A stretch of DNA of 64,000 bases from Berberis thunbergii. Taxonomy: Eukaryota; Streptophyta; Magnoliopsida; Ranunculales; Berberidaceae. Position numbers and translations under genes: made by a program. Under the pieces are notes generated by a model. It was not told the DNA's origin. It searched no databases and saw only the letters and a program-made list of their open reading frames with translations. The stretch is from assembly GCA_003290165.1 (NCBI GenBank), contig QNQO01002073.1, positions 98,739-162,738 of the forward strand, read 5' to 3'. Shown piece after piece: positions 1 through 10,083 of this stretch; the stretch's first letter is position 1; every line of letters begins with the position of its first letter.

Positions 1-346
1 GTCGTGTAAGGATTTATTAACTTTGGGATGAAGATTTCTCACACCAGCTTTATTGCTGACCCAAGTGAGCTTTTGCTTCTTGGGTACATTCCTTTTGGAA
101 TGTAGCCGATTAGCCTTTCAGGTTTTAGAGATTTTGAGCTGCGTTACTGGAGTTCTGCTAGTGAGCTAGCCACGCCAGTCCTTTCCGGGTTAGAGTTTTA
201 TATATTTTAATAATTAAATCATGTTTAGTTGTTGCTGCTATTTGTTTCTATTGTTATTGAATTTTCACTTCCCAAGTTTTGGGAGAAACGGATAATCCTA
301 CGTGGATTATAGGATTTTCGTTTTCTTCGAAAATCGGGGCGCGACA
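1..346 (+). repeat. 3' part of a long LTR (same family as 50875-54268)
   Basis: This stretch matches the last ~325 bp of the solo LTR at 50875-54268 almost base for base. Both carry the 'gatgaagatttctcacacc' stretch, 'ggataatcctacgtgg' and a terminal GCGCGACA or GCGTGACA. The LTR ends in CA at 346 and the flank that follows shows no primer-binding site. It is therefore the right end of another solo LTR or of a 3' LTR whose remainder lies left of the window. Confidence 0.75.
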
Positions 347-1060
347 CACCCAAACCAAGTAGCACCACAGAATAGCAGGTCTTGTCAAGACTCATCACTG
401 TAAATGTTAGAACACTTGAAGACTCCAATAACGAAGATATTTCTTTAGCCTTTGGAGAACCAAAACATCTTCTCTAGAAAGATGCAATTGAAGGATATGC
501 TTTACAACATTAATGACAACGTTTGAAATGGTGAAGACCGGCCTATATATAGGCGTGATGGTTTATGAAAAGAAGTCACCCAACAGTTACGCCGGCATCA
601 AATGTCATACGGGATATAAGGAAGCGACGGTTCCAACTGCAACTGCACGAGTCCACATTCATTGAACTAATGGCATTGCATGAAACCTCATTAATTGGGG
701 GCAGTAACTGATACTAAACTATCTCGCAATCTACATCGTACACGTGGTACAATGATCTCACTAATAGGGCCCATCCAACTAGTAAGCCCAAGCAAATGCC
801 TAGTCAGATTAGTGGCCCAAAAGAAGGAAAACACGAACAATATTAGCCTTAGTCGCCCATCGAATACATAACACACCTACAACGATATTATTATCAACAA
901 ATCCTAGGTATCCGCTCTATTAAAGTTCTGTTGTTGTTCATTAAATTTGGATGAATTCAATCCGATCAATCTATATATGACTATTAGACTCCAGAATCAG
1001 ACCTACTGATCTGACCCCTGTGTTGGACTATTAGGCAAATTAACTAAGTCAGGACACCTA
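347..1060. repeat. LTR-like relic related to 13447-14345
   Basis: The stretch opens with 'catcactgtaaatgttagaac', closely matching a stretch near 13460 in the second copy. It has a TATA-like CTATATATAG near 543-552. No coding frame of note is present. I read it as a degraded Gypsy-type LTR, but its exact ends are not visible. Confidence 0.4.
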
Positions 1061-1099
1061 AGTCAGACTTACATGCCTAGTGCCAAACGGAGGCCGAAC

Positions 1100-1260
1100 C
1101 CAATTAAGACTTAGTCAGTTTTGACTAATGACGATAGCTTCTGATCTACTCTAAGACCGTAGTTCACCGAGCGTGGATGAAGATGGCTTATAAAGTGATA
1201 GTCTAGTTAGCGCTCTCGACATCTGATCACGATGACTTGCCAAGGATTACTGTCAACTAA
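1100..1260. repeat. Direct repeat unit (repeated at ~1925-2165)
   Basis: A unit containing 'cttagtcagt...gatgacgatagcttctg...ctctaagacc.tagtt' occurs here and about 1.5 times more at 1925-2165. The copies are separated by the TIR element at 1267-1895. They look like an old tandem repeat split by that insertion. No coding is visible. Confidence 0.6.
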
Positions 1261-1266
1261 AGAAAA

Positions 1267-1895
1267 TGTTCTAAAATGCACTAGGCTGTGGGCTGGCGGC
1301 GAGCAGGTGCCTAATGCCCAGGGGCCTTGGCAAGAGCCTAGGCGATTTTAGGTTTTGTATTAGAACTTTAATAATTTACAAAAGTTAAGCATAATATTTT
1401 ATCAATTACATCCAATTTAATGCCAAGATACCTATGAAAATTTTATAAACATGAAAACTTTACAATCATGAACAAAATTTATTAAAACTAAAATGACCGA
1501 AGTTTTTCATGATGAGTACTTTATACAAAGTTGAATTTGTAGACAAATATCCAAACCTACTCTTTTATTTTTCTTCAAATTGCATGAATGACCTCAGTTA
1601 TGTTTGATAAAATCTAAATTACTAAAATTGGTACCGACAAATCCTTTGAGAATTCCATTAAGTAATCATCAATTGTTACATTCAAACATATACTGAATAA
1701 AAAAAATTAAATTGTTTATTTCCAAAAAAGGGGAAAGAAAAATAAATTAAGAACACAATCTGCCTTATTAAAATAAAACCCGACCAAACCGCCCAGACCC
1801 CTCCTAGACCGCTTAAGTGCCTACCCAATTTTTCACCCCACCCAGCCATTAATCTGGGCGTTTCTCCAACGCCGCCTAGGCCATTTTTTAGAACA
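1267..1895. mobile_element. Non-autonomous TIR element, 629 bp
   Basis: The left end TGTTCTAAAATGCACTAGGC and the reverse complement of the right end (TGTTCTAAAAAATGGCCTAGG) form a clear terminal inverted repeat with a shared CTAGGC subterminal motif. The element interrupts a repeated array (1100-1260 and 1925-2165). No transposase is present. A clean target duplication is not visible, so the superfamily is not assigned. Confidence 0.6.
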
Positions 1896-1924
1896 CTGAC
1901 TACAGACAATGGCCACCGAACCAG

Positions 1925-2165
1925 ATCAAAGCTTAGTCAGTTCTAACTGATGACGATAGCTTCTGGTCCGCTCTAAGACCATAGTTTTCCAAGTTAGTCA
2001 GTTTGAACTGATGATGATAGCTTTTGGTCCACTATAAGACTGTAGTTCGCCGAGCGCGGGTGAAAATGGCTTAGAAAATGGGAGTCTAGTCAGCTTTCAA
2101 GATGCCTAACCATGATGTCTTGTAGAGATCATTGTCCAACTACAAACAATGGTCGCCGAACATGA
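1925..2165. repeat. Direct repeat units, partner of 1100-1260
   Basis: Two further diverged units carry 'gatgacgatagcttctggtc' or 'gatgatgatagcttttggtc', followed by 'gtagttcgccgagcg' as at 1160-1175. They probably belong to the same degraded array as 1100-1260. Confidence 0.55.
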
Positions 2166-2172
2166 TCAATAC

Positions 2173-2865
2173 TTACTCAGTTCTGACTGATGATAATAGC
2201 TTATGGTCCACTTGTTCTTGCTTGCCTCGGTTCATTCTTTCTTCATGAGCTCGTAAGGATCCATTTAATTCGTCGATGGACATGGCATCCAAATCTTTGG
2301 ACTCTTCAATGACTACCACCACATGATTGAATTTGAAATTTAAAGAACGAATAATCTTCTCAACAACACGAGTATCTTTGAATTTTTCTCTAAGCCTTTT
2401 CATTTGATTCACCACCGCTGAGACTTTTGTGAAGTAATCAGAAATGGATTCATTTTTTTTCATAAAAAAAGATTCAAACTCAGCCCTCAGAGTTTGAAGA
2501 CGCACTTTCTTCACTTTTTCAACTCCCATGACGGAATTTCGAAGAGTGTCCCATGCTTACTTGGAGTTTGTTTCATTAACAACTTTCTCGAACATGTCAT
2601 CATCTAATCCTTATGGACGACAGTAAGAGCACATTGATCTTTTTTCATAGCTTTCTCCAAGGCTTCTTTTTTACTTTGATTCAAAGTCTCCTCATTTTGA
2701 GGTTCTACATAGCATTTCTCAACAATGTCCTATAGTCCTTGAGAACCAAGGATTACCTTCACCCGAATTGCTCAATTTTTATAATTGAGTTTGGTGAGTT
2801 GTAGGTATTGGAAAGAAAAAGTGTCTTCTTTAGGAAACATTCTCTAACATCAAGCTTTGATACCA
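2173..2865 (-). pseudogene. Ty1/Copia gag relic (UBN2-type) with primer-binding site
   Basis: On the minus strand a 118-codon frame (2173-2529) encodes a Copia gag core. Motifs are KKVRLQTLRAEFES, ISDYFTKVSAVVNQMKRL, VVEKIIRSL, VVVVIEESKDLDAMSIDEL and SLRAHEERMNR, the family's usual order. Upstream of it (2540-2850) the frame is broken. Just before it, at 2854-2865, the minus strand carries TGGTATCAAAGC, a primer-binding site of the initiator-Met tRNA type, and an LTR edge follows at 2869. The element is truncated: protease, integrase and RT are absent and only a few bases of LTR remain before another transposon begins at 2902. No function is expected. Confidence 0.8.
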
Positions 2866-2901
2866 CTTTGTTGGAACAAGATTGAAACAACGGAAATTTA
2901 C

Positions 2902-3981
2902 TTTTAGGGCCTACTTTTTCACAAAATAGATAATTTAGATACCATAGTTGATGTAATGGCTAATTTGTGCCTAATTTTATACTTTTATGACTAAAAAGTA
3001 CTATTTTATTAACCCAGGTTAACCCATAAAGTTATATGACATATTTACCCTCCTAAACAAATAGAAAACTTAATTTTATAGTTTTATGACCACAAGGACT
3101 ACAAAAAAAAACCTACGTTAATTGTCATTGAACGACTATTTTAGTTACTTTTTGTTATTGACCAACAAGGATTACAAAAAAAAAATTGCGTTAATTGTTA
3201 TTGACCAATTTTAGTTACTCTTTGTTAGTTTTATTGATCAACAAGGACTACAGGGAAAAAAATAAAGAAAAAAACATTAGCATGTTCACTGACCTGAAAA
3301 TAATGGACATTATATGATAAATCTTAATTTTATTCTGGTCAGTGAACAGATTAACGTTTTTTATGATCATTGTTAAAATTGTTGTTTAATAGCAATTAAC
3401 GTAGTTTTTTTTAGTAGTCCTTATTGGTCAATAAAACTAAAGAGTAACTAAAATTGGTCATTAAAAATTAACGTAGGTTTTTTTTTTCCTATAGTCCTTG
3501 TTGGTCAATAACAAATCGTAACTAAAATTGTCGTTCAATAACAATTTTATATTATAAATCATAATTTTTCATGTGATAAATCCTAATCTTTTTCAAGTCA
3601 ATGAACATGCTAATGATTTTTTTTCTATAGTCTTTGTTGATCAATAAAACTAACAAAGAGTAACTAAAATTGGTCAATAACAATTAAAGTATATTTTTTT
3701 TCCTATAGTCCTTGTTGGTCAATAACAAAGAGTGACTAAAATTGTCGTTCCATAACTATTAACGTAGTTTTTTTTTCCTGTAGTCCTTGTTAGTCATAAA
3801 ATTATAAATTTAGGTTTTCTATTTGTTTAGTGGGTAAATATGTCATATAACCTTATGGGTTAACCTGGGTTAATAAAAGAGTCATTGTTAGTCATAAAAG
3901 TATAAAATTAGGCACAAATTAGTCGTTACATCAACTATGGTATCTAACTTGTCTATTTCGTGAAAAAAGTATGCCCTAAAA
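2902..3981. mobile_element. Element with ~400-bp terminal inverted repeats (MULE-like/foldback)
   Basis: The left arm begins TTTTAGGGC and the right arm ends GCCCTAAAA. The arms stay complementary inward for about 400 bp; for example 'ggttaacccataaagttatatg' on the left faces 'catataaccttatgggttaacc' on the right. The middle (about 3300-3590) holds a further diverged copy of the same unit, so 'actaaaattggtca' and 'agtccttgttggtca' recur several times. Flanks GAAATTTAC and GTCATTTTC agree at 6 of 9 positions, which would fit a decayed 9-bp Mutator-type duplication. No coding is present. Confidence 0.65.
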
Positions 3982-4473
3982 GTCATTTTCCATTGAAACA
4001 AAGCACACAAGTAAAAAAGGAATATAAGAGGACTTCACAACTCAATTGGATGTTTTTTACATTGAAACATAACTTAGAGTACATGACTATATATACTACC
4101 AAAAAGAGCAATCTAGAGACACTTTTCATCAATCACACTTTTACAAATCAAAAGATACATTTTCATTTTTCACAGTTTTCAGTTACCACTGAACATTTAG
4201 TAGTAAATTGGCCATATATTTCTCAATACAAATTCAATTGATGCACCATTTGAATCTTTGGAAACTAAACAAACAAAATTTTCATTTGATATATTGTAAG
4301 CTAAATTCAGATAACTGTAGCCGCTTCAAATTCTAGTCAAAAACTTACTTAATAATGTCAAGTTTAATTTTCAACACTTTTCTATTTTAAATTTACTTCT
4401 TTAACTATTCTAACTTTCATATTCTTGTATTTTCCTTCTTGTAGAGGTGATAGTCAGTGCAAGCCCTACATAT
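3982..4473. other. AT-rich intergenic stretch, nothing recognised
   Basis: One 93-codon open frame (3960-4241, plus) begins inside the inverted-repeat element and has no recognisable features. I see no gene, RNA or repeat that I can support here. Confidence 0.5.
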
Positions 4474-4787
4474 TCCGGATTATTTGGTAAAATATTTGTT
4501 GATTGTTTCAGTGGACATAATAGTTCTCTTTTATAATTTTGTGATGAGCATATAATCCAGTCCCTCTCCATGGAGCAGGTGATCTGGAATCTAAACTCAT
4601 GAAAATAATTGTTTGACCCTTTATAGGGGCATTTATTTGGTATGCCTACTCATGATGCTCTTATTAATAACTCCACTGCTTTGATTCAACTTACACAAAG
4701 AGAGAGAAATTAATTAGTGCTAAATGGTGCACAATTCATCAACAGATGGACTACATAATCTCCAAGAATTTCGGACCCGTATAGTCT

Positions 4788-4994
4788 CTATTTCACAGTC
4801 CTGCATTTACTGATGCAAGTTGCTGCACAGGTAGTAACCCCTCCTGCTCCGCATGTTGCACCACACTTACTCGTGCATCTTTTTCTGGCGGGGGAAAGGG
4901 CCAAAAATTCCGAATTTGCTTCGGCCTCAAATAGCTGCACAGTGGCGATGAGGACAATGAAGACAACGAGAAAACCTAGTATTTGCTTTCCCAT
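4788..4994 (-). CDS. Secreted six-cysteine peptide, copy A
   Basis: A 68-residue single-exon gene. Residues 1-26 form a signal peptide: MGK, a hydrophobic run ILGFLVVFIVLIATVQLF, then EAEA with a probable cut after Ala26. The 42-residue mature part is basic. It holds six cysteines in the symmetric pattern C-x3-C-x3-C-x7-C-x3-C-x3-C, with a Gly-rich turn (GAGG) in the middle. That spacing suggests a helix-turn-helix hairpin clamped by three disulfides, like an extended alpha-hairpinin. This structural reading is inference and I do not recognise a named family. A TATA box lies 62 bp upstream of the ATG. The paralogue at 57071-57277 keeps the signal peptide and all cysteines but differs at 15 mature residues. 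A role in defence or cell signalling is plausible but unproven. Confidence 0.8.
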   Translation of the reverse strand: MGKQILGFLVVFIVLIATVQLFEAEANSEFLALSPARKRCTSKCGATCGAGGVTTCAATCISKCRTVK

Positions 4995-5055
4995 GGCTTC
5001 ACCTTATTATTATATTTATTAATCCCCTTAATTTGGTGGTATTAAATAAATACCC

Positions 5056-5063
5056 TATTTATA
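5056..5063 (-). promoter_or_regulatory. TATA box of peptide gene A
   Basis: The minus strand reads TATAAATA here, 62 bp upstream of the ATG at 4994. The same box lies at the same distance in the paralogue (57340-57347), inside well conserved flanking sequence. Confidence 0.65.
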
Positions 5064-5433
5064 CATAATGGAAAACCTAAGTTAAGGGAAATATATAAAA
5101 AGTCAGACACGAATTAGTCAATCGTTGAATGGTAAGCCCTAAAAAACAGCAACAATAAGGAAGATTCATTACCATCCACGCGTATTATATACAATGTAAT
5201 TGGGTTTATTACCATCCAATTGTCGCTCAACTCTAAACTTAGAAATGGTCAATGCAAAACTTACAGATTTGGTCCATGTATATGGATTCTCGCTAATGAA
5301 AATCCCCCCAAGTGATGCAAGTATAAATCTAAATTTGTTGTATGCATGCCCTAGCTAGGTAATCAAATCTAAACTTGAGTAGTTTTTTTTTCTGCTTGTA
5401 TTCATTATCCTCACAGCCTTAACAACAACAACA

Positions 5434-5435
<2 letters not shown>

Positions 5436-5470
<35 letters not shown>
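5436..5470. repeat. (AAT)n microsatellite
   Basis: About eleven AAT units are seen here. The corresponding tract in copy B (57880-57963) is longer and switches between AAT and ATT, so this simple repeat has expanded unequally since the duplication. Confidence 0.9.
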
Positions 5471-5472
<2 letters not shown>

Positions 5473-5910
5473 CATTGACTTAGGTGTCTAATTTCTAATA
5501 AGTGAAAACGTGAACATGAAAGTGATAAAAATAAATAAATAATAAACAAATAAATAAATAAAAACAAGAAAACATACATACGCTGAGAAAATGGATGTAA
5601 ATTAGTAGGGTGATGCACATTAGAAAACACAACTCCTCCACTGAACAACTTTTTAAGACATTATTATTATTATTGTTAGTTTATTTTGTTATTAGGATTT
5701 CTAGTTCTTTGAATTTGGTGCCAGTATTTTGGAGGTTAGACAAACTTAATTTGCTAGTTTTGGGTATGATTTATGTGGATTAAGGCCTGGTAACAGATTG
5801 TGACGCAGGATTTTAGCAGCTAAAACAGAGTGGTTGCACTCTGTTTTTGGGGTCTGATAATTAACTATGACGCATGGTTGGAAGGAGGACAACGCGATGA
5901 TAAGAAACAT

Positions 5911-6735
5911 AATATTAGTGATACAACAACATTCTTATGTATCTCGTGATATAATATTTGAGGATCTTGAATAATGATAAACGCGAAAAAAGTGCTTGTG
6001 GCCTATGCATGAATGAAAGTTGTGGTTTATCCTTTGTAATTAGCTGTGGGAAGTCGCCACTATGTTTGGACACCAATTTCAAAACAGGACCACGTAGTAA
6101 TCAAACAAAAAAATTAATTATTTATAGTCTATGTGACAACATATAGGGTGTTTTACTTTCTATTTGAAAAAACAACCGTGAAATACTTACATTTTTTATC
6201 TGGCTTTAGCTGGGACATAACCAAAATTGGATAAATTGTTTGAGGATGTTTTGGTCCATGTAAAAGCATTGATCCTTAGCTCAAAATCCGTTAAAATTAA
6301 TTCCTCAAATGTCTTTCATTTATGGCATGTCTAAATTTTGATCAAGCACCAATTTCATAACAAGGCCATGTAATATTAATCAAGTTAATATCCAATTTAT
6401 TTGTGGAACCCATGTGACTAGAGTTATCAATTCGAGGTATGGATAAAGCTCAATTTGTTGATCACCATCATGAACACATCTCCTAATGACTTGGTTAGAA
6501 CAATACTTGAATATGTATGGGTCATCCCAAAAGCAATAGTTGCCATTTGCTAAGAATTTGAATTTATATTGTTTTGACCAATGGTCTAGTAACAAGATAG
6601 TTCACAATATCCACATACCATGGGGGCCTCAAAGGTGAGTGAGATACCATCATTTACTGTTCATCAGAAAATGTTTCAGCTATGGGTAACGACTATTTTT
6701 CAGATTCTACAATCATCTTAGGTTATCTGCAATCA
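5911..6735 (+). pseudogene. Copied 3' end and 3' flank of the CHX gene
   Basis: Starting at 5911, 'atattagtgatacaacaac' joins copy A directly to a duplicate of the CHX 3' end (source 23711-25945). It keeps the last ~19 codons (QQHSYVSRDIIFEDLE, stop at 5972-5974) and the downstream flank as far as 'cagctatgggta...gactattt'. It lacks the LINE and the SINE now sitting in the source flank. So it was either copied before those insertions or came from an unfilled allele. It cannot encode a transporter. Confidence 0.85.
6380..6595 (-). pseudogene. Gypsy integrase zinc-domain fragment
   Basis: The minus-strand frame contains KFLANGNYCFWDDPYIFKY and SNQVIRRCVHDGDQQ. This corresponds to the 'YYFWDDPyLFKyCsDQiIRRCVPe' stretch that precedes the H2C2 integrase zinc finger in Ty3/Gypsy polyproteins. 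The same fragment occurs at 25597-25803 in the CHX 3' flank, so it was carried along in the duplication. It is broken on both sides. Confidence 0.7.
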
Positions 6736-6739
6736 CATT

Positions 6740-7280
6740 CTTTGTTCCCTTTTTATCTCAAATCTCAAATCTAGACAGGGTACTGTCTGGATGGACAGAG
6801 TGCTGCTGTTTGGGTTGATATCTGCGCAATTTGGTTTGCTCTAGGGAGGCTGCAGAGTACGAAACAGGGTGCTCTCTGTTTTGGACAGACTTTAAGCGGG
6901 GGCTTCGCAGGCTGCTGTTGATGCCGCAGGTGAAGTCATGGTTGGTGGCTGATTTTGCTTGCTAAAGCAGGGTGCTGATGTGATTCTTGTGGTTATTGTG
7001 CTGATTTTTATTGCATTTTTTTGGCTGCTTATTGGGCCTTTGGTGCAAATTTCTGATGTGCTACAGTTTGACTATGGTTTGAAGCAATTGCTAGGTCAAT
7101 GGTTAAGTGTTGAGCTTGTCCTTTGGATAGGTTTTTGTTTAGTTTGTTTGTTTGGTTCTCAATACGGGTAAAGTCGTAATGTACTCCCGTTTAGGTTGTA
7201 AATCAATTTTTTTATAAGTAATAAAGGTCTAGCATCCCACAGTAAAAAAAAATAAAAAATAAAAAAAAATAAAAAAAACT
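6740..7280 (+). mobile_element. 5'-truncated LINE 3' end with A-rich tail
   Basis: The block ends '...gggtaaagtcgtaatgtac', then AATAAAGGTCT and an A-rich tail at 7243-7279. The same terminal order is seen at the 3' end of the LINE at 48990-55185 (near 55083-55185). No complete ORF2 domain is visible. It interrupts Gypsy-derived sequence: integrase fragment on the left, RT/RNase H fragment on the right. Confidence 0.65.
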
Positions 7281-7383
7281 CTTGAAGGATCAAACGTGGT
7301 TTGCCATCCTTCTTAGACAAATGATACATGAGAGTTGCATGATCAGGATAGATAAAGACTTTCGAACTATTAGGTATGATCAA
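7275..7383 (-). pseudogene. Gypsy RT/RNase H junction fragment
   Basis: The minus-strand frame contains SSKVFIYPDHATLMYHLSKK and DGKPRLILQEF. This is the conserved 'GSKviVYTDHaALkyLLsKKdaKPRLIRWiLLLQEF' stretch of Gypsy RNase H. It is only about 36 codons long, cut by the LINE tail on one side and a CACTA-like end on the other. Confidence 0.7.
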
Positions 7384-7389
7384 AACTTA

Positions 7390-7853
7390 CACTACAACAA
7401 AAATGACCTTTCTAGACATTACAAGAACACTATGAACAAGGGTAATATAATATTTAGTGCAAGTCACAGTAGCCCATGTTATCTTTTTAAAATAGCTACC
7501 ATGAAAAATGTTATCCCAACGTAGCATTTGTGAATGTCATGGTTGTATTATCTATCACATGTACATAAATGTAATTAATTGTTTGTTAGCATTTGTGAAA
7601 TATCATGGTTGTATTATCTACACATGTACATAAGTACTATCAATTGCTTGTTAGCATTTGTGAATGTTATGATTGTATTATCTATCTCATGTACATAATT
7701 ATGATCAATTGTTTGTTAGCATTTGGGAATGTCATGGTTGTATTATGTATCTTATATACATAAATGCTATCAATTATTTTTTTTAACATATGTGCTATCA
7801 TGAATGACCTTTTAAAATATTATCTGATGATACACAAAACCGTTCAATAATCT
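7390..7853 (+). mobile_element. CACTA-like left end with subterminal tandem repeats
   Basis: CACTACAACAAAAATG starts at 7390, a CACTA-type terminus. Inside it, about four tandem ~70-bp units (7523-7790) share 'gttagcatttgtgaatgtcatgg' (split by small changes), 'tgtattatctat' and 'catgtacataa'. No matching right end with the same target duplication is found. The element appears truncated by the Gypsy LTR that follows. Confidence 0.5.
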
Positions 7854-7856
7854 GTG

Positions 7857-8468
7857 TTGTACACATGTCATGATAAACGTGCCCACCCAATCCAATAAAG
7901 CCCAGACAACACTAAGACCATCTTGGCAAGGTCCGAGAGGTTGGATCCAAATTGCAACTCCCTATTAAGCCCATACGTCACATGGTCAAGCCCAATACCC
8001 GTAAGACCTGATAGGAAAATTATCTAGGGGATCGATCTAAGACGGGCAGGCCAGCAATACATTGATTCCAACTAGAAAACAAATAACGGAGTATAAGTCG
8101 TGCATGAAAACTCCCCATGCATGGACAATATTCTACAAGGGAATAATCTCCCTTAGATCTAGGAGCACAAGTTGTTCAGGAAAACTCTCCTACATGGAAG
8201 ACTCCTAATAGGAAAATGATCTCCAACAAGATATCTTTCCCTAAACTACGCCACCAAAGGCTGAGCCAAACAAGGACTCTCGCAGTATAAATACGACAGA
8301 AGGTTGATGAATAAATGTATGCTACAAAACCCAATTTACAGCATTACGCATTTCTCAAGCCTTGTCTTACTTTAGCATCGGAGTGTCATTGGCCACCGCA
8401 ACGGTGGTCGGTTCACATCTGTTCCCTGTGCAGGTCAAGGTCAAGGATAACCGGATTCAACTACATCA
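7857..8468 (+). repeat. Probable Gypsy 5' LTR
   Basis: The stretch runs from TGTACACATGTCATG near 7857 to about 8468, just before 'tttggggccatccgtgggga'. That sequence resembles the primer-binding-site context (tttGGcGCCgTCtGTGGgAA) placed after many Gypsy LTRs. It contains 'attggccaccgcaacggtgg', shared with LTR relics near 14280 and 62490. Boundaries are approximate. Confidence 0.55.
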
Positions 8469-8543
8469 GTTTGGGGCCATCCGTGGGGAACAACGAAGTT
8501 CCTTAGAAAACATTGATATCATCCTTACTTACAATCTAGAAAG

Positions 8544-9858
8544 ATGGTGACCACGAGATCTCACAATAATGGAGACATCATTGAGCCCTTGAACGCTCGA
8601 ACCAGTGAAGCGCTGCCAGCTCCAGTGGCACCAACATCGCAGGGGGAACAACCTCACGACGAACCCCAAGGTGGATCTGTTGTCAACCCAGGTGTAGCAA
8701 ACCGCACGAGTGATGGAGATATTCACATAGCAGAACCCTCCACCCGCCGAAGAGACCGAGAGTCGTGAAGAGCCCCATCCCCATAAAACACTAGAGAACA
8801 CGTGTAGGAGAGCCACTTTGCCTCTGTCGGCTCTCAGTGGACTAAGGGTGGAGGAGTAGCCAATGGAAACTCAGGGTCTAAAAGCTACAAACCCGCTTCG
8901 CAGAACCCCCTTCGGCTTGGGGCCACCAATCTAGATGTGTTGTTCAACCTTATCGTCTCCCCATTCATGGATCACATCATGAACGAGACACTGCCAAAGA
9001 AATTTAGCCCACCAAAGCTGGAGTTTTATGACGGGACAATAGACCCGTTCGACTACTTACGCCACTTCCAGTATGTAATAGCGCTCAAAGAAGGATCCGA
9101 AGCAGTAATGTATCGGTCATTCCCCACCAGCCTGAAGTTCCATTGGCTCATTTCGAATGTTGGCCCGAAGTCCATTGACTCATTTCGAATGTTGGCAAAA
9201 ACTTTTCTCACCCGCTTTATCGGCAACCAACGAACCAAGAAGGACCAACATTACTTGGTCACTTTCAAATTGAAGTCGAACAAGACATTGAAGGAATACG
9301 TCACATGCTTCAATGATGAGTTAACCCTCATCGATGGCTGTAGCGATGACATCTTGGCCACAGCCTTCACCTCGGGTCTGAGAAGAAGCAAGTTCTACAA
9401 CTTCATCTCTCTGGAGCCTCCAACTAACATGGCAGACTTACTTAATAGCACCTAAAAATACATCATTCTCGAGAGATGTTGGTCACCAAGAAAGAGACAA
9501 AAAAGAAACCCTATGGTCCCAAAGACAATAAGGATGGAATGAAACAAGAGGACGACGACAGAAAGAGGAAGCTCAATGACAACAAACCCGACTCTGGCCG
9601 CGCAAGGAAATATAAGGCATCCAATTTTGTCTGGTCCAAAATTGGAGAGAATTGAAGTGGCCCGCCAAACAGCGAAGAGATCATTCTCGGGGCGATAACA
9701 ACAAATATTGCTCATTTCACAAGGAAGACGACCACATCATTGAGGATTGCAAAAGTCTCACAAGTGAGATTGAGTACTTGATCAAGAAGGGTAAGCTGAA
9801 AGAATTCCTGGGCCCGAAAAAAAGACATGACCGGGCAAAGAAAAGGAAGGTGTCGTAA
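8544..9858 (+). pseudogene. Ty3/Gypsy gag relic
   Basis: The series starts at an ATG after the LTR (MVTTRSHNNGDIIEP...). A 172-codon frame (8937-9455) holds the Retrotrans_gag core: LPKKFSPPKLEFYDGTIDP, FDYLRHFQYVIALKEGSEAV, YRSFPTSLKFHWLI, FRMLAKTFLTRFIGN, LKEYVTCFNDELTLIDGC and TAFTSGLRR. A third frame (9652-9858) holds a Cys/His box (YCSFHKEDDHIIEDC) and SEIEYLIKKGKLKEFLGPKK, typical of gag C-termini. At least two frame breaks and internal stops split it. No pol follows before copy A resumes near 10084. Confidence 0.8.
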
Positions 9859-10083
9859 AAAAAATAGATAAAAAGACTCCTAGCATCATATATGTCCTTA
9901 ATGAGGTCGGCTCGGAAGGTGAGCAGTCCAACAGGTCCCAAAAAGTACACACCTCGAGATGCGGATGCAACCCACCTGTGAGGTCCAACAAGTGCAATAC
10001 ACATGCATTCAGAGCCCGATCCCACCACTAACATTCATGGACAAGGACCACCAAGGTGTCCATCCTTCTCACAATGACACATC

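Larger units (their letters stand above)
4474..5910. repeat. Duplicated segment, copy A part 1 (partner 56765-58430)
   Basis: From 'tccggattatttggtaaaat' onward this block matches 56765 onward in the same orientation, about 52 kb away. The match covers the peptide gene, its promoter, the (AAT)n tract, 'actcctccactgaacaact' (near 5630 and 58100) and 'gaaggaggacaac' (5880 and 58386). The match stops at 5910 where foreign DNA is inserted and resumes at 10084. Confidence 0.85.

Noticed and set aside
4813..5022. Plus-strand 69-codon frame over peptide gene A
   Set aside because: It is the antisense shadow of the minus-strand gene, which has the signal peptide, cysteine pattern and TATA box.
5411..5480. 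CRISPR-like or satellite array
   Set aside because: Only AAT simple repeats; no spacers, and the genome is a plant's.
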